A DNA stretch of 64,000 nt from DASRWI01 sp035654655 (GCA_035654655.1 DASRWI010000038.1:17668-81667); one strand, 5' to 3'; numbered from the stretch's first letter, positions 18,201-26,661 are shown. The notes: generated by a model not told the origin, from the sequence alone. Numbers and translations are program-made.

Positions 18201-18911
18201 TCATTAACAGCTAATGGAGTATTGGGACTCTTCCCTGCTTCACGCATTGGTGATGATGATATCGAAGTTTATTCTGATGATTCAAGAAAAGGATTGAAGG
18301 CTGTACTTTATTCATTAAGATCACAGGCTCAGAAAGTTAGTGATGTTCCTAATCTTGCACTAGCAGATTTCATTGCTCCAAAAGATTCTGGAGTTGATGA
18401 TTATATTGGAATGTTTGCAGTTACAACCGGTATTGGTATTGAAAAAATGATTGATGAGTTTAGAGCAAATAATGATGAATACAATGTCATTATGATTAAA
18501 TCAATTGCTGACAGACTTGCTGAAGCATTTGCAGAACATCTGCATCAGCTTACCAGAAAAAAATACTGGGGTTATGCAGAAGATGAAACTCTTTCCAATG
18601 AAGATTTAATTAAAGAAAAATATATTGGCATTAGACCGGCACCGGGATATCCGGCTCAACCTGACCATACTGAAAAGAGAACAATCTTTGAAGTACTTAA
18701 GCCTGAAAAAAATGCAGGAATAAGTTTAACTGAAAGTCTGGCAATGTATCCTGCTGCCGCAGTGTCAGGATTAATCTTTGCTAATCCTGAATCAAGATAT
18801 TTTAATGTTGGCAAGATTGGAAAAGATCAGGTTATAGATTATCATAAGAGAAAAGGATTAAGCCTTGAAGAAGTTGAAAGATGGCTTAGCCCAATATTGA
18901 ATTACGAATAA
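15225..18911 (+). CDS. metH: Cobalamin-dependent methionine synthase
   Basis: The 1228-residue protein has all MetH modules. The homocysteine domain (about 1-330) carries zinc ligands in GLNCALG and GGCCGTTDPH. The pterin-binding domain (about 350-610) begins INIGERTNITGSKKF. The cobalamin cap and domain hold the lower-ligand motif DVHDIGKNIVGVVLGCNNY, with its His near 759. The C-terminal activation domain (about 900-1228) carries RPAPGYPAQPDHTEK. It transfers methyl from methyltetrahydrofolate to homocysteine through B12, with AdoMet-dependent reactivation. The 118-base upstream gap is too short for a cobalamin riboswitch. Length matches E. coli MetH, so no truncation is apparent. Confidence 0.97.
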   Translation: MKDTYTLLTSLLKERILILDGAMGTMIQKYNLSEEDFRGERFKEHHSDLKGNNELLTLTKPDVILDIHKKYLEAGSDIIETNTFNGTAISQADYKLEHLVYELNLEAAKLAKSAVDEYTKKTPNKPRFVAGAVGPTNKTASMSPNVNDPGYRAVSFDDLVAAYTEEVRGLVDGGVDILLVETIFDTLNSKAALFAIQEYCEKINRKIPVMISGTIVDQSGRTLSGQTTEAFLISVSHTKNLISVGLNCALGAKQMRPFLKELADKAPFFISVYPNAGLPDELGHYNDTPESMAKVLDEFAEENLYNIVGGCCGTTDPHIKAIAETARKHKPRVIPEVEPTLKLSGLEPLVVRPESNFINIGERTNITGSKKFEKMILAGDYESALSVAKQQVEAGAQVIDINMDEGLLDSEKAMTKFLNLIAAEPDIAKVPIMLDSSKWTVLEAGLKCLQGKGIVNSISLKEGEAAFKEHANKILKYGAAVVVMAFDEEGQAVDLQRRIEVCKRAYKILTEEVGFPPQDIIFDPNILTIGTGIEEHNKYAIEYIEAVRWIKENLPRTYISGGVSNISFSFRGNNTVREAMHSAFLYHAIKAGMDMGIVNAGQLEVYEEIPKELLTLVEDVIFNRTPDATEKLIEYADRVKSVDKEAVKKDEWREAPVEERLKHSLIKGITDYIDEDTAEAFTQYDDPIKVIEGPLMAGMNVVGDLFGSGKMFLPQVVKSARVMKKAVAYLIPFIEARKNASEPKELKKVLMATVKGDVHDIGKNIVGVVLGCNNYQIIDLGVMVPADRIIDEALANKVDVVGLSGLITPSLDEMVHVAKEMERRGIKLPLLIGGATTSRVHTAIKISPAYSGPVVHVLDASRSVATVNNLLNPETKQDYFKKVKEEYIALKEDYLKKQSTKNYLSIAEARRNKLNINWSEAKIKKPNCLGVTVLNDYSIAELRKYIDWTPFFSAWELKGKYPQILEDEKYGVEAKKLFDDANKMLDDVIKNKSLTANGVLGLFPASRIGDDDIEVYSDDSRKGLKAVLYSLRSQAQKVSDVPNLALADFIAPKDSGVDDYIGMFAVTTGIGIEKMIDEFRANNDEYNVIMIKSIADRLAEAFAEHLHQLTRKKYWGYAEDETLSNEDLIKEKYIGIRPAPGYPAQPDHTEKRTIFEVLKPEKNAGISLTESLAMYPAAAVSGLIFANPESRYFNVGKIGKDQVIDYHKRKGLSLEEVERWLSPILNYE

Positions 18912-18929
18912 AACAAGTAAGTGTCATTG

Positions 18930-18979
18930 GGTCTTCGAGTGTTTTCTGAGTGTAGCGAAGAAAATGTATTGAGAAACCC
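18930..18979. repeat. Dispersed imperfect palindrome, family 1, copy 2
   Basis: GGTCTTCGAGTGTTTTCTGA on the left and AAGAAAATGTATTGAGAAACC on the right match copy 3 (43567) almost base for base and form an imperfect hairpin. It lies 18 bases after the metH stop. Confidence 0.8.
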
Positions 18980-19016
18980 GTGTGAAGATTTTACAAGTTG
19001 ATGAATGAGATGAATT

Positions 19017-19325
19017 ATGGCTATAGGTTTTATGGGTATATTAAATTTGCTGAATAATAGTAAGATGGTGACTGATACAGTAACCGGTTTAATCAATGGA
19101 TATAAGAAAGTAAGAAGTACTGTACCAATGATTAGCCAGGGAAGTGAAATTCAGCAGATGCTGATGTATCAAAAAGAAATTAATGAAAAACTTGACCTGC
19201 AGCTTAGAGTAATTGAAGCATCAATTATTAAGATGCAGGAAGTTGTTAAGATAGTAAAAATTCTTTTTATATTATCCTTATTATTAATCGTTGCAAGTAT
19301 AATCCTTGTCCTAACTATTCTTTAG
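19017..19325 (+). CDS. Small C-terminally anchored membrane protein, unknown
   Basis: Not recognised. The 102-residue product has a helical N-terminal half and a coiled-coil-like middle (about 46-78, MLMYQKEINEKLDLQLRVIE). One strongly hydrophobic C-terminal helix follows (about 80-101, VKILFILSLLLIVASIILVL). It would be an inner membrane tail-anchored protein facing the cytoplasm. The start at 19017 has GATGAATGAGATGAATT before it, a weak ribosome binding site. The last 11 bases overlap the end of the convergent AI-2E family gene, so transcripts of the two would be antisense at their ends. Function cannot be inferred. Confidence 0.6.
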   Translation: MAIGFMGILNLLNNSKMVTDTVTGLINGYKKVRSTVPMISQGSEIQQMLMYQKEINEKLDLQLRVIEASIIKMQEVVKIVKILFILSLLLIVASIILVLTIL

Positions 19326-20391
19326 GTTTATTCTGAATTTCTTTTAATTGTACCACTCTTTCTTTTTCAGGAGTTAGGTCTTCAACAAAAGCTCCTTCAT
19401 AAAGTTTAATTAAAATTAAAAAGAATGAAATCAATAAAGGACCATAAACTAATCCAAGAATACCAAATATTGGAAGCCCAATTACAACTCCAATAATAGT
19501 AATCATTGGATGAATGTTACCAAATTTCTTATTAATAATTAATCTTAAAACATTATCAATATTGGTTATGATTATCAACCCCCACAAAAGTATACCAATT
19601 CCTGCAATTGTATGACCATTAGCAAGTGCTATAACTCCAGCAGGAACCCAAATAGCTACTGAACCTATTACAGGTAAAAATGATAAAAACATCCCAATAA
19701 CTCCCCAGAATACCCCATCTGAAATCCCAAAAATAAAAAAGCCAAGAGTTAAGCTTGCACCTTGTGCAAAAGCAATCATGCCCTGTCCTACTACATTAGA
19801 AAAAGTACTGTTTTTTAACTCTACAGAAAAATGCTCAATATTTTTTTGTCTGAAAGGAACATACTTACTTAAAGTTCCTTCAAACACTTCCCATTTAACA
19901 AACATATAAAACAAAATGAAATACATAATAGACACTATTAGAAACAAATTGAGCGCAAAGCTTACAGCAGATTGCAGCATTCCCAAAGCATAATTTCCTA
20001 TATCCTTTATAGAATCAGAAATAAAATTTGGATTGTCAATTTTATTACCAATGAATTTATTTATGTCATTTATAGTCTTTGTAATTAGTTCGGGATTTTG
20101 AAGATAAACAGTAATTTTTTCTATAAGCATCCAGCTAAGTGCAATAAAAGGAAGCACTATGATTAATAAAGTTAACAATATTATTAAAACTGCTGCTAAT
20201 GATTTTTTTAATTTCCATTTATTAATAAAGAACAGATAAGCAGGTTTGAATAATGTATATAACACTACTGCTCCTAAGATTGAAGGAACTATATCTATAA
20301 GAGCATAGGCAAGGAATAAACCTAATAACATTATCATAGCTAATGTTATGTATTTACTTTGTTTAATTGTGTAGATTGACAATATAACCAC
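19315..20391 (-). CDS. AI-2E family transporter (PerM/YdiK-like)
   Basis: The 358-residue protein has about eight membrane helices in the AI-2E exporter pattern. A pair of N-terminal helices (LAMIMLLGLFLAYALIDIVP) leads to a helix pair around residues 60-85 and a soluble stretch about 90-130. The conserved block VGQGMIAFAQGASLTLGFFI is followed by GMFLSFLPVIGSVAIWVPAG and GLVYGPLLISFFLIL. Family members export autoinducer-2, or act as Na+/H+ antiporters or peptide-linked exporters; substrate is unknown here. A charged tail (LTPEKERVVQLKEIQ) ends the protein. It converges with and overlaps the small membrane gene and diverges from the FAD oxidoreductase gene. Confidence 0.9.
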   Translation of the reverse strand: MVILSIYTIKQSKYITLAMIMLLGLFLAYALIDIVPSILGAVVLYTLFKPAYLFFINKWKLKKSLAAVLIILLTLLIIVLPFIALSWMLIEKITVYLQNPELITKTINDINKFIGNKIDNPNFISDSIKDIGNYALGMLQSAVSFALNLFLIVSIMYFILFYMFVKWEVFEGTLSKYVPFRQKNIEHFSVELKNSTFSNVVGQGMIAFAQGASLTLGFFIFGISDGVFWGVIGMFLSFLPVIGSVAIWVPAGVIALANGHTIAGIGILLWGLIIITNIDNVLRLIINKKFGNIHPMITIIGVVIGLPIFGILGLVYGPLLISFFLILIKLYEGAFVEDLTPEKERVVQLKEIQNKPKE

Positions 20392-20535
20392 CGAGTTGTT
20401 GAATATAAAATAAAGATATTATAATTCTTTACCAAATAAATACTTGATAGTCATCATTACTTTAACCTTTGTGGCTTCAGTCAATAACTGAACTAATGAT
20501 ATAATTATTTTAAATTATAAAATTTGGAGAGATAA

Positions 20536-22134
20536 ATGGAAATATTCAGCAACGAAGAAAATAAAATTTTAGATGGTGTAAGAACTTCAGGGAGACATTA
20601 TTCATACTGGTTAACTTCAACGGAACCAATAAAGTTTTCTCCCTTAAGAGAAAATCTTGATGTTGATGTTGTTGTTGTTGGAGGAGGTATCGCAGGTATT
20701 ACTACAGCTTATTTATTATCCAAGAGCGACAGAAGTATTGCATTAGTTGAAGATGGATATATTGGTAGTGGTGAAACAGGAAGAACTACTGCTCATCTTG
20801 TTAATGCATTGGATGACAGATATACTGACCTTGAAAAATATTTTGGCCAGGAAGGCTCAATGCTTGCCGGTGAAAGTCATACTCTTGCAATTAACTTTAT
20901 TGAAGAAGTAATTAAAGAAGAAAAAATAGATTGTGATTTTGAAAGAGTAGATGGATACTTGTTCCTTCACGAAACGGATAAGAAAAAAACTCTTGATGAT
21001 GAATTAGATGCAACACATAGAGCAAGTATTGATACAGAAATGAATTCAAGTGTTCCGGGGATAACAAATTATACAGGTCCTGCATTGGTTTTTCCAAGAC
21101 AAGCAATGTTCCATCCTTTGAAATATTTATCTGCATTGAGCAATTTAATTGTTAAGAATGGCGGTAAAATATTTACTGAAACTCACGTTAAAGAAATTGA
21201 TAATGCAGGAATTAAAACAGATGGAGGCAATAGAATAAATGCAAGACATATTGTGGTTGCAACTAATACTCCAATCAATGATACATTTACTATGCACACT
21301 AAACAAGCTCCATACAGAACATATGTTCTTGGATTTAAAATTCCAAAAAATGTTTTAAAAAGAGCTTTATGGTGGGATACTGGTGACCAGAATTCTAAAT
21401 GGCCAAATTATCCTTATCATTATGTACGCTTACAGAATTATAATGATGACTATGACCTTCTTATTGTTGGTGGTGAAGACCATAAAACCGGACAGGCAGA
21501 AGTTGATGAAATTTATGAAGAAAACAGATACATACTTTTAGAAGAATGGGCTAGAAAATATTTTCCTGCAGCCCGGGATATTGCTTTTAAATGGTCAGGT
21601 CAAGTAATGGAACCTGTCGATTCCTTAGCATTCATTGGTAAAAATCCCGGTGATGATAATATTTATATATGTACAGGTGATAGTGGAAATGGAATGACGC
21701 ATGGAACTATAGCAGGAATTATTTTAACAGATTTAATTTTAGGCAAACATAATAGATGGCAGGAACTTTATGACCCCTCAAGGAAAAATGCAAAATCAGT
21801 TCCAACGTTTTTGAAAGAACAGGCTAATGTAGCAAAAAAATATGTTGTTGATTTTCTATCAGAAGGTGAAATAAAATCTGTTAAAGATATTAAACCGGGT
21901 GATGGAGCAGTGATTAGAGATGGATTAACCAAGGCCGCTGTCTACAGAGATGAGAATGGGCAGCTTCATACTTACTCTGCTGTATGCAAACATTTAAAGT
22001 GTATAGTGCATTGGAATAGAGATGAAAAAACTTTTGATTGCCCTTGTCATGGTTCAAGATATACCTGCTATGGAACTGTTGTAAATGGTCCTGCCAAGGA
22101 AGGACTTGACATTGTCGAAATTAATTTAGAATAA
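20536..22134 (+). CDS. FAD-dependent oxidoreductase with C-terminal Rieske domain
   Basis: The 532-residue protein starts with a DAO-type flavin domain: VVVVGGGIAGITTAYLLSKS (about 46-65) with GETGRTTAHL downstream. A substrate domain follows, and the C-terminal FAD motif IYICTGDSGNGMTHG. Residues about 430-530 form a Rieske [2Fe-2S] domain with CKH (about 484-486) and CPCHGS (about 502-507), both Cys-His ligand pairs intact. This architecture is that of the Bacillus YhfW-type proteins, whose reaction is unknown. No signal peptide is present, so it is probably cytoplasmic. The start follows TTGGAGAG, a good ribosome binding site. It stands alone. Confidence 0.92.
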   Translation: MEIFSNEENKILDGVRTSGRHYSYWLTSTEPIKFSPLRENLDVDVVVVGGGIAGITTAYLLSKSDRSIALVEDGYIGSGETGRTTAHLVNALDDRYTDLEKYFGQEGSMLAGESHTLAINFIEEVIKEEKIDCDFERVDGYLFLHETDKKKTLDDELDATHRASIDTEMNSSVPGITNYTGPALVFPRQAMFHPLKYLSALSNLIVKNGGKIFTETHVKEIDNAGIKTDGGNRINARHIVVATNTPINDTFTMHTKQAPYRTYVLGFKIPKNVLKRALWWDTGDQNSKWPNYPYHYVRLQNYNDDYDLLIVGGEDHKTGQAEVDEIYEENRYILLEEWARKYFPAARDIAFKWSGQVMEPVDSLAFIGKNPGDDNIYICTGDSGNGMTHGTIAGIILTDLILGKHNRWQELYDPSRKNAKSVPTFLKEQANVAKKYVVDFLSEGEIKSVKDIKPGDGAVIRDGLTKAAVYRDENGQLHTYSAVCKHLKCIVHWNRDEKTFDCPCHGSRYTCYGTVVNGPAKEGLDIVEINLE

Positions 22135-22224
22135 ATTTTAGTTGACTAATTAAAAATAATTAATAATATTATAGCAGTTATAATTTATTCTTATATTTAT
22201 TTATCAACTAAATAGGAAACAACT

Positions 22225-22758
22225 ATGAAAAAGTTCCTTACAGTTCTTGCAGTTCTTTTTCTTTGTGTTACTTTAGCCAATGCACAAGGCTATAGAAAAG
22301 GTGTTAACAATCTTAACGTAGGTATTGGTTTCGGATTATCCGGAATTTACGGTGACGCAGGATTCCCTCCTGTTACCGCTGGCTTACAGATTGGTATTCA
22401 CGAGAAATTTTCTGTTGGTGGTATAGTTGGTTATAGTTCTTCTTCATATGGTTATGCCAATTGGGAATGGACTTATAGCTATATCTTAATTGGTGCAAGA
22501 GGTGAATACCACTTTCTTGAACCAACCGAAACCTGGGATGCTTATGGTGGTGTAACTTTAGGTTATAACATCGTTTCTGTATCTGAACCATCAGGTTACA
22601 CAAATTATTTTGGTTATGGATACACTGCTGAAACAAGTTATGCTTTATTCGGTTTCCACGTTGGTGCAAGATATTTATTCACACCTAGCATTGGCGTATT
22701 TGGCGAACTTGGTTATGGTATTGGTTACATAACTGTTGGTGCTAATTTTAGATTATAA
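22225..22758 (+). CDS. Outer membrane beta-barrel protein
   Basis: The 177-residue product has a signal peptide (MKKFLTVLAVLFLCVTLANA, cleaved before QG) and a mature part of alternating polar and hydrophobic residues rich in G and Y. Repeated GxGxG and YxLxGxxxxY-like strands such as YILIGARGEYHF, SYALFGFHVGARY and FGELGYGIGYITVGANFRL end at an aromatic C-terminus. This fits a small 8-stranded OmpA/OmpX-like porin-type barrel. Function is unknown. The ribosome binding site is AGGAAA, and a strong terminator follows 20 bases after the stop, so it is monocistronic and could be well expressed. Confidence 0.82.
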   Translation: MKKFLTVLAVLFLCVTLANAQGYRKGVNNLNVGIGFGLSGIYGDAGFPPVTAGLQIGIHEKFSVGGIVGYSSSSYGYANWEWTYSYILIGARGEYHFLEPTETWDAYGGVTLGYNIVSVSEPSGYTNYFGYGYTAETSYALFGFHVGARYLFTPSIGVFGELGYGIGYITVGANFRL

Positions 22759-22777
22759 TCAATTCGAGGTTTTTTTG

Positions 22778-22806
22778 AGGGACTGATTTCATCAGTCCCT
22801 TTTTTA
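22778..22806 (+). terminator. Rho-independent terminator
   Basis: AGGGACTGAT (22778-22787) and ATCAGTCCCT (22791-22800) form a perfect 10-bp stem with a TTC loop and a T-run. It ends the beta-barrel gene. Confidence 0.93.
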
Positions 22807-22954
22807 TTTTAAACCTTCCTTTCAATGATATCAATTCTTTTTACGTTCTATAATGTCTTTTTATTAAAATTTTATTGTGTTATACAAAATGTTTTTCAAC
22901 TTTTATTTTGATATTTTTGAAAATTACTTCTTTAAATTTTAACAAGGATTTAAA

Positions 22955-24487
22955 ATGAGATTTCAAAGAACAGCAGGCATCCTATTGCATCCCACTTCCC
23001 TTCCCGGAAAATTTGGAATTGGAGATCTTGGAAATGAGGCTTATAACTTTATAAACTTTCTGGCGGCTTCCGGTCAAAAGCTTTGGCAGGTGTTTCCATT
23101 AGGACCTACAGGATATGGAGACTCACCCTATCAATGTTTTTCTGCTTTTGCCGGTAATCCTAATTTAGTAAGCCCGGAAAAACTTAAAGAAGATAATCTG
23201 CTTTCAGATGAAGATGTAAATAATGTTCCACAATTCGATCCTCAGCATATTGATTATGGAACTATTATAGATTATAAAAAATCTATATTGCACAAAGCGT
23301 ATGATAATTTTAAAAAGACTACCCCACATTTATCTTATGTAAAATTCTGTGATAATAATGCTGACTGGCTTGATGACTATTCATTATTTATGGCAGCCAA
23401 AGAACATTTTGGAGGAGGTATTTGGACAAACTGGGACAAGGATTTGATTCATAGAGAAAAATCTGCAATGAAAAAATGGCAGGAAAAACTTTCTGATGAA
23501 ATTGGATATCATAAATTTGTGCAACATGAATTTTTTAAGCAGTGGCGTAATGTAAAGTATTATGCAAATACTAAAGGGATAAAAATCATTGGTGATATGC
23601 CCATATTCATTGCTTATGATAGTGCTGACCTTTGGGCTAATAAAGAATTATTTACTGTAGATAAAGATGGTAAACTTGAATTTGTTGCCGGTGTTCCTCC
23701 TGATTATTTTAGTGCAACCGGACAGCTCTGGGGCAATCCTTTATTCAAATGGAAAGCTATGGAGAAAGATGATTTTTTATGGTGGAGAAGAAGAATAAAA
23801 AATGTTGAGCAGCTTTTTGATATGATACGCATAGACCATTTCCGCGGATTTGATGCCTTTTGGGAAATTCCCGCAAATTCGAAAACAGCAATAACAGGAA
23901 GATGGGTTAAAGCTCCCGGACATAAATTTTTTACTACTTTGAAAAAACATATGGGAGAACTTCCCATCATAGCTGAAGACCTTGGTGTTATTACAAAAAG
24001 TGTTAGAAAATTAAGAGATGACTTTGATTTCCCCGGAATGAAAATCCTTCAATTTGCCTTTGGTACTAAAATGGAAACAAAATTTCTTCCTCATAACATA
24101 GTTCCTAACAGCATTGTAATGACAGGCTCACACGATAATGATACTACAAGAGCTTACTATGAAAAAGCTAAATCTCAGGATAATGATATTTATGCACATA
24201 CTCAAAGATATTTGAACTACTATGGTGATGATATTGTATTCGAATTAATTAGAGCAGCATATAGAAGCGTTGCTGACCTTGTTGTTATTCCGATGCAGGA
24301 TTTATTGAATTTAGGTGAAGAAGCAAGAATGAATTATCCCGGTAAATTAGGAGGTAACTGGGCCTGGAGATTTACCTGGAACCAAGTCCCTAATGAATTA
24401 GCCAGAAGACTAAATGACCTTGCAAAACTTTATGAAAGACCTCCTGAACCAATTGAAGAGGTTGAAATAGAAGCTGAAGAACCTTAA
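22955..24487 (+). CDS. malQ: 4-alpha-glucanotransferase (amylomaltase)
   Basis: The 510-residue GH77 enzyme begins RTAGILLHPTSLPGKFGIGD and has LWQVFPLGPTGYGDSPYQ, GDMPIFIAYDSADLWAN and the catalytic strand MIRIDHFRGFDAFWEIP with the nucleophile Asp. IIAEDLGVIT holds the general acid Glu, and TGSHDNDTTRAYY the third Asp. It transfers alpha-1,4-glucan segments between oligosaccharides in maltose or glycogen metabolism in the cytoplasm. Length matches bacterial MalQ of the shorter type. AAGGATT upstream can serve as ribosome binding site. It ends with an acidic tail (EEVEIEAEEP). A repeat-filled gap follows. Confidence 0.96.
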   Translation: MRFQRTAGILLHPTSLPGKFGIGDLGNEAYNFINFLAASGQKLWQVFPLGPTGYGDSPYQCFSAFAGNPNLVSPEKLKEDNLLSDEDVNNVPQFDPQHIDYGTIIDYKKSILHKAYDNFKKTTPHLSYVKFCDNNADWLDDYSLFMAAKEHFGGGIWTNWDKDLIHREKSAMKKWQEKLSDEIGYHKFVQHEFFKQWRNVKYYANTKGIKIIGDMPIFIAYDSADLWANKELFTVDKDGKLEFVAGVPPDYFSATGQLWGNPLFKWKAMEKDDFLWWRRRIKNVEQLFDMIRIDHFRGFDAFWEIPANSKTAITGRWVKAPGHKFFTTLKKHMGELPIIAEDLGVITKSVRKLRDDFDFPGMKILQFAFGTKMETKFLPHNIVPNSIVMTGSHDNDTTRAYYEKAKSQDNDIYAHTQRYLNYYGDDIVFELIRAAYRSVADLVVIPMQDLLNLGEEARMNYPGKLGGNWAWRFTWNQVPNELARRLNDLAKLYERPPEPIEEVEIEAEEP

Positions 24488-24512
24488 AATTCTTATTTTT
24501 AATTGTTGCATT

Positions 24513-24755
24513 ATTCCTACGGAATAAAAATAATTTTTATTGAATTTTCTATTATTGCTAAATTCCTACGGAATTATTAGCTGCATTTTTTATTAAAAAA
24601 ATCATTCATAATTCATAATAATATTCCATAGGAATATTGTAACAATAGAAATCATTTTAACATTGGAATATTCCGCCACGAAGTGGGTCCCTGTGGGATA
24701 GGAATATAACAATATTAAAAACAAATTGATTTTAAAAAGCAAATCGGAGATTTGC
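24513..24755. repeat. Cluster of short palindromic repeats after malQ
   Basis: The 387-base gap 24488-24874 has no gene but at least five palindromes: ATTCCTACGGAAT (24513-24525), AATTCCTACGGAATT (24561-24575) and AATATTCCATAGGAATATT (24620-24638). A larger unit at about 24667-24707 has ATATTCC and GGAATAT ends enclosing CCACGAAGTGG and GTCCCTGTGGGA. The last is GCAAATCGGAGATTTGC (24739-24755), also found inverted at 5731. They share the ATTCC...GGAAT core and are separated by AT-rich spacers. Confidence 0.8.
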
Positions 24756-24874
24756 TTCAGAATCATTTTTATATAAACACCAAAAAAATTTACCTTAATT
24801 TCTCCCTGATTTTACATTGACTTATTTAGCAGATGTTCATAAATATTCAGGTGTTTTTTTAAAAAGGAATATTT

Positions 24875-25336
24875 GTGAAGAGAGAGCCCAGTTTATATCC
24901 ATTATCTCATGACCATCATCATGGTCTTGTTCAAGCAAGCAGACTAAAAAATGCCGGTAAACCTTCAAGTGAAAGAACTACTAAAACTATTGCCAGTGAA
25001 TTTATTGAATTTTGGTATAGTGATCTTATTAGACATTTTCGAGAAGAAGAAGATTATCTTTTACCAGTATTTTTGCAATACTCAAGTGATCATAATGTTT
25101 TAATTAGCAAAACAATATTAGAACATATTGATATTAGACGCTCTGTTCTGCAACTTGAAGAAGATTTATGGAGAAATATCGAAATCCATTTAGATAATCT
25201 TCATAATATTGGTAAAATGTTAGAAAGTCATATCAGGTTTGAGGAAAGAGAACTTTTCCCTTTGATAGAAGAAAAAGTACCATCAGAGGAACTAGAATCG
25301 ATCAATAAAATAATAACATCAAAAATGGTTGGATAA
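24875..25336 (+). CDS. Hemerythrin-like domain protein
   Basis: The 153-residue protein starts at a GTG preceded by AAAAAGGAA. Its His/Glu pattern is that of a hemerythrin-type four-helix bundle with a di-iron site: LSHDHHHGLVQASRL (helix 1), RHFREEEDYLLPVF (helix 2), an EHIDIRRSV helix 3, and LESHIRFEERELFPLIE (helix 4). Family members bind oxygen or sense oxygen, nitric oxide or iron; related proteins include YtfE-type iron-sulphur repair factors. No signal peptide is visible, so it is cytoplasmic. The gene is single and closed by a strong terminator. Specific role unknown. Confidence 0.85.
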   Translation: MKREPSLYPLSHDHHHGLVQASRLKNAGKPSSERTTKTIASEFIEFWYSDLIRHFREEEDYLLPVFLQYSSDHNVLISKTILEHIDIRRSVLQLEEDLWRNIEIHLDNLHNIGKMLESHIRFEERELFPLIEEKVPSEELESINKIITSKMVG

Positions 25337-25340
25337 TAAA

Positions 25341-25359
25341 AAAGCGGCTTAGCCGCTTT
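25341..25359. terminator. Bidirectional terminator
   Basis: AAAGCGGCT (25341-25349) and AGCCGCTTT (25351-25359) form a GC-rich stem flanked by A- and T-runs, between the convergent hemerythrin-like and TPR genes. Confidence 0.88.
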
Positions 25360-25371
25360 TTTATTTTTTAC

Positions 25372-26661
25372 TTACATATGTTTCAACAATAAATTTATTT
25401 CTACAGATGCATTTATGCTTTTAAAGAAATGGAATGCTTCCCTAAAAAATGAAAAACTTTCCTTTTTATTATTCATCTTTTCATAGAGAATTGCTAAATC
25501 AATATTAGTCTCTGCGGCGTTAAGTGAGTTTTCAAATTCCTTGTTTAATCTTATACTCGTTAATAAATATTGTTCAGAGGTTTGGTAATTCTCATAATGC
25601 ATAAAGACTAATCCCTGAAGTCTATAATATTCTGCGAGACTAAGTTTATCACTTAACTTAAGACAAAAGTTCTTTATTAGAGGTAAAATTGATTCTGCTT
25701 CGTAGACATTATCATTTTTTATTAATGCATTAGCTTTATTGCATAAGCATAAGCATTCAATATTTTCCAATTCATTTTCCTGTGATATTTTCAACGCTTT
25801 ATTAATTTCCTTAAGTCCTTTAGAGTAATCCTTTCTCTTTATAGCTAAAATCCCCAGGTTCATTCTTATCTGAGCAATTCTTCTGACATCTTTAAGCTTA
25901 CTGTATAAAGCCAAAGTTTTTTTAAAATATGAAGATGCTCTAACATGATCTCCTTGAATTAAATTAATAATTCCCAGATTTATTTCTATTTTGCCTGCGA
26001 TTTCATAGTCATCATAATCGACTAATTTTTTTAAACTTTCTTCAAAATAGTTTTTAGCTTTCGGCAAGTCCCCCATATCCCCGTATATGGTACCGAAAAG
26101 ATTTTCACACTTTGCAACACCTATAATGTCATTCAACTTTTCAAAAATGCTTAAGGATTTATTTAAATAGTTAATGCTTATCTTCCATTTTGCAATATCA
26201 CTATATATAACAGCTAAAGAGAGAAAAGCATTGGCTTTATATGGAAGAAGTTCCTTGCTATTATGTATATTTTTGATTGACTGGTTAAAAATATCTTCAG
26301 CTGCAATATTTTTCCCCTTCTTTAAATAGAAGTCCCCTAGATTTGATAACAAAATTATAAATTTGTTTTTTGGAAGATGAGATTTAGCATAAGTTAAAAA
26401 CAAGTCCAGATTAGAATTGAAATCATTTTCTAAATTCCAATTGTTAGTCACTTTTAAATTCTGAGAAGACTTTTTCTTTAAATTTTTAAAATGAAAGAAA
26501 TTATTTTTTATTTCTTCAATTTCTTCCCCTGAGAAATGCTCCTCGATTATTTCCCCTATTTCAGGACTAATATTTAACAGTAAAGATTGCAAATAAAGTA
26601 CCCCATAATTGTTATTGTTATTTTGCCCACCCGAATCTTGAAAAATGCGGTAGTTCAGCAC
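25372..26661 (-). CDS. Tetratricopeptide repeat protein
   Basis: The protein, up to 429 residues, is helical with at least six TPR-like units between about 95 and 420. Examples are INYLNKSLSIFEKLNDIIGV, KAKNYFEESLKKLVDYDDYE and GLKEINKALKISQENELENI. TPR arrays bind partner proteins; no enzymatic domain is present. The frame opens at a GTG at 26661, overlapping the upstream lipoprotein gene by 44 bases. An in-frame TTG at 26592, preceded by GGGG, is an alternative start just after that gene's stop and would remove an Asn-rich N-terminus. No signal peptide appears from either start, so it is probably cytoplasmic, though it is coupled to a lipoprotein gene. Confidence 0.82.
   Translation of the reverse strand: MLNYRIFQDSGGQNNNNNYGVLYLQSLLLNISPEIGEIIEEHFSGEEIEEIKNNFFHFKNLKKKSSQNLKVTNNWNLENDFNSNLDLFLTYAKSHLPKNKFIILLSNLGDFYLKKGKNIAAEDIFNQSIKNIHNSKELLPYKANAFLSLAVIYSDIAKWKISINYLNKSLSIFEKLNDIIGVAKCENLFGTIYGDMGDLPKAKNYFEESLKKLVDYDDYEIAGKIEINLGIINLIQGDHVRASSYFKKTLALYSKLKDVRRIAQIRMNLGILAIKRKDYSKGLKEINKALKISQENELENIECLCLCNKANALIKNDNVYEAESILPLIKNFCLKLSDKLSLAEYYRLQGLVFMHYENYQTSEQYLLTSIRLNKEFENSLNAAETNIDLAILYEKMNNKKESFSFFREAFHFFKSINASVEINLLLKHM

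Noticed and set aside
24513..24755. CRISPR array after malQ
   Set aside because: The palindromes are short, unequally spaced and not identical, spacers are not of constant length, and no cas gene is present.
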